From positions 1,984,001 through 2,048,000 of the forward strand of contig NZ_JAPDIA010000008.1 in the NCBI RefSeq assembly GCF_029525575.1: 64,000 nucleotides of DNA. Reading direction: 5' to 3'. The position numbers and the translations under genes were made by a program. Origin of the DNA: Cohnella rhizosphaerae. GTDB lineage: Bacteria; Bacillota; Bacilli; Paenibacillales; Paenibacillaceae. Positions 63,541-64,000 of the stretch are shown one piece after another. Numbering within the stretch: the stretch's first letter is position 1; each line of letters begins with the position of its first letter. The notes under the pieces are model-generated. The model saw only the letters and a program-made list of their open reading frames with translations. It was not told where the DNA came from and made no database searches.

Positions 63541-64000
63541 TCTACGCTGTCCCGCTGCGCCGTCAGGGACGGCAGCTTGAGCAGCCGGGAGCCCGACACG
63601 CCCTGCGCGAGCGTGTCGGCGACATGCCGGTGGCAGGTGAAAAGGAGAAGCTGACGGCTCTTCGACAGCTCGTTCAAAACGTTTGCGCATCGCTTGAGCC
63701 GTTGTTCGTCGTAATGGACGAACAAGTCGTCCAGCAGCAAGGGCATCGCCTGTTCCCTGGAAGCGGCGCCGGCCAACGCGAGCCGAAGGGAGAGATAGAG
63801 CTGCTCCTGCGTTCCGCGGCTCAGGAAGGCGCTGCCGACGATCCGGCGATCCGCGGTCTCCGCGAGCAGGTCCGGCATGTCGCCGGGCGCCGAGATGCGC
63901 GCGTACCGCCCTTCCGTCAGTTCCGCGAAAAAGGCAGAGGCCTGCTTCAGCACGGCCGGCTGACGCTCCTCCTCGAACGTGACGCGCGTCCGCCTGATCA
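63534..64000 (-). CDS. YhaN/SbcC-like DNA-repair ATPase, C-terminal part (5' end off window)
   Basis: The frame is open at base 64000, so only the last 155 codons are present. It has the ABC/Rad50-type signature LSRGTQEQLYLSLRLAL, the Walker B MPLLLDDLFVHYDEQRL and a switch His in LLLFTCHRHV. This is the C-terminal ATPase half of a long coiled-coil protein of the YhaN type, which works with the YhaM/YhaO-like nuclease in DNA metabolism. The stop lies in the tandem repeat. Confidence 0.85.
   Translation of the reverse strand, partial: IRRTRVTFEEERQPAVLKQASAFFAELTEGRYARISAPGDMPDLLAETADRRIVGSAFLSRGTQEQLYLSLRLALAGAASREQAMPLLLDDLFVHYDEQRLKRCANVLNELSKSRQLLLFTCHRHVADTLAQGVSGSRLLKLPSLTAQRDSVDA

Overview
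The window looks like chromosome of an endospore-forming Paenibacillaceae bacterium (Paenibacillus/Cohnella type). The basis is a gerA-type germination operon, three carbohydrate ABC importers of the LplB/LplC type with lipoprotein binding proteins and no local ATPase, membrane-bound Cache-AraC regulators, AGGAGG-type ribosome sites and GC-rich coding sequence. The assignment is inference from gene content; no rRNA is present.

Layout. (1) 1-1106: 3' truncated gene for a secreted protein of carbohydrate-binding-like repeats. (2) 1420-12060, minus strand: nanE, ROK kinase, DUF4127 protein and a Cache-AraC sensor, then two permeases, a binding protein and an ADP-ribosylglycohydrolase-family protein. 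The two operons share one promoter module. (3) 12342-20756, minus: an eight-gene catabolic cassette (GH20-like hydrolase, M20 peptidase, RidA, SDR, D-threonine-aldolase-like PLP enzyme, SMP-30 lactonase, FAH hydrolase, Zn-dehydrogenase) divergent from an IclR regulator. (4) 21735-24810, minus: DHDPS-family aldolase/lyase, cyclase-family protein and DMFase-like protein, divergent from a regulator fusing a GntR DNA-binding domain to a sugar-binding-protein domain; it is followed on the plus strand by a deacetylase-like protein, an ABC importer and a DegT aminotransferase (26636-33540). (5) 33.6-37.1 kb: a patch with a decayed MerR gene, FixH-like, PepSY and SCO genes and a cytochrome c remnant. 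(6) tRNA-Leu(CAG) and the germination operon (37330-41421). (7) 41591-59679: a second sensor-importer locus with an eight-gene minus operon (two permeases, three Gfo/Idh/MocA oxidoreductases, an isomerase, an alpha/beta hydrolase), its Cache-AraC regulator, a binding protein and a 1,731-residue heparinase II/III-like lyase. Three copies of a regulatory module lie upstream of its three minus-strand transcription units, and a fourth Gfo/Idh/MocA gene follows. (8) 59.8-64 kb: a second identical tRNA-Leu and housekeeping genes (xpt, YkvI-like, YhaN-like).

How the genes fit together. The window reads as three or four neighbouring glycan-use loci. Each has its own sensor and its own repeated operator/promoter, and the importers probably share a distant MsmX-type ATPase (inference).

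Caution. Eighteen genes read as broken, but 27 of the 29 breaks are cured by removing one base from a homopolymer of 5-9 bases, and all restored lengths are whole codons. I treat these as over-called runs, not pseudogenes, and annotate the full restored spans. Coordinates are those of the sequence as given.
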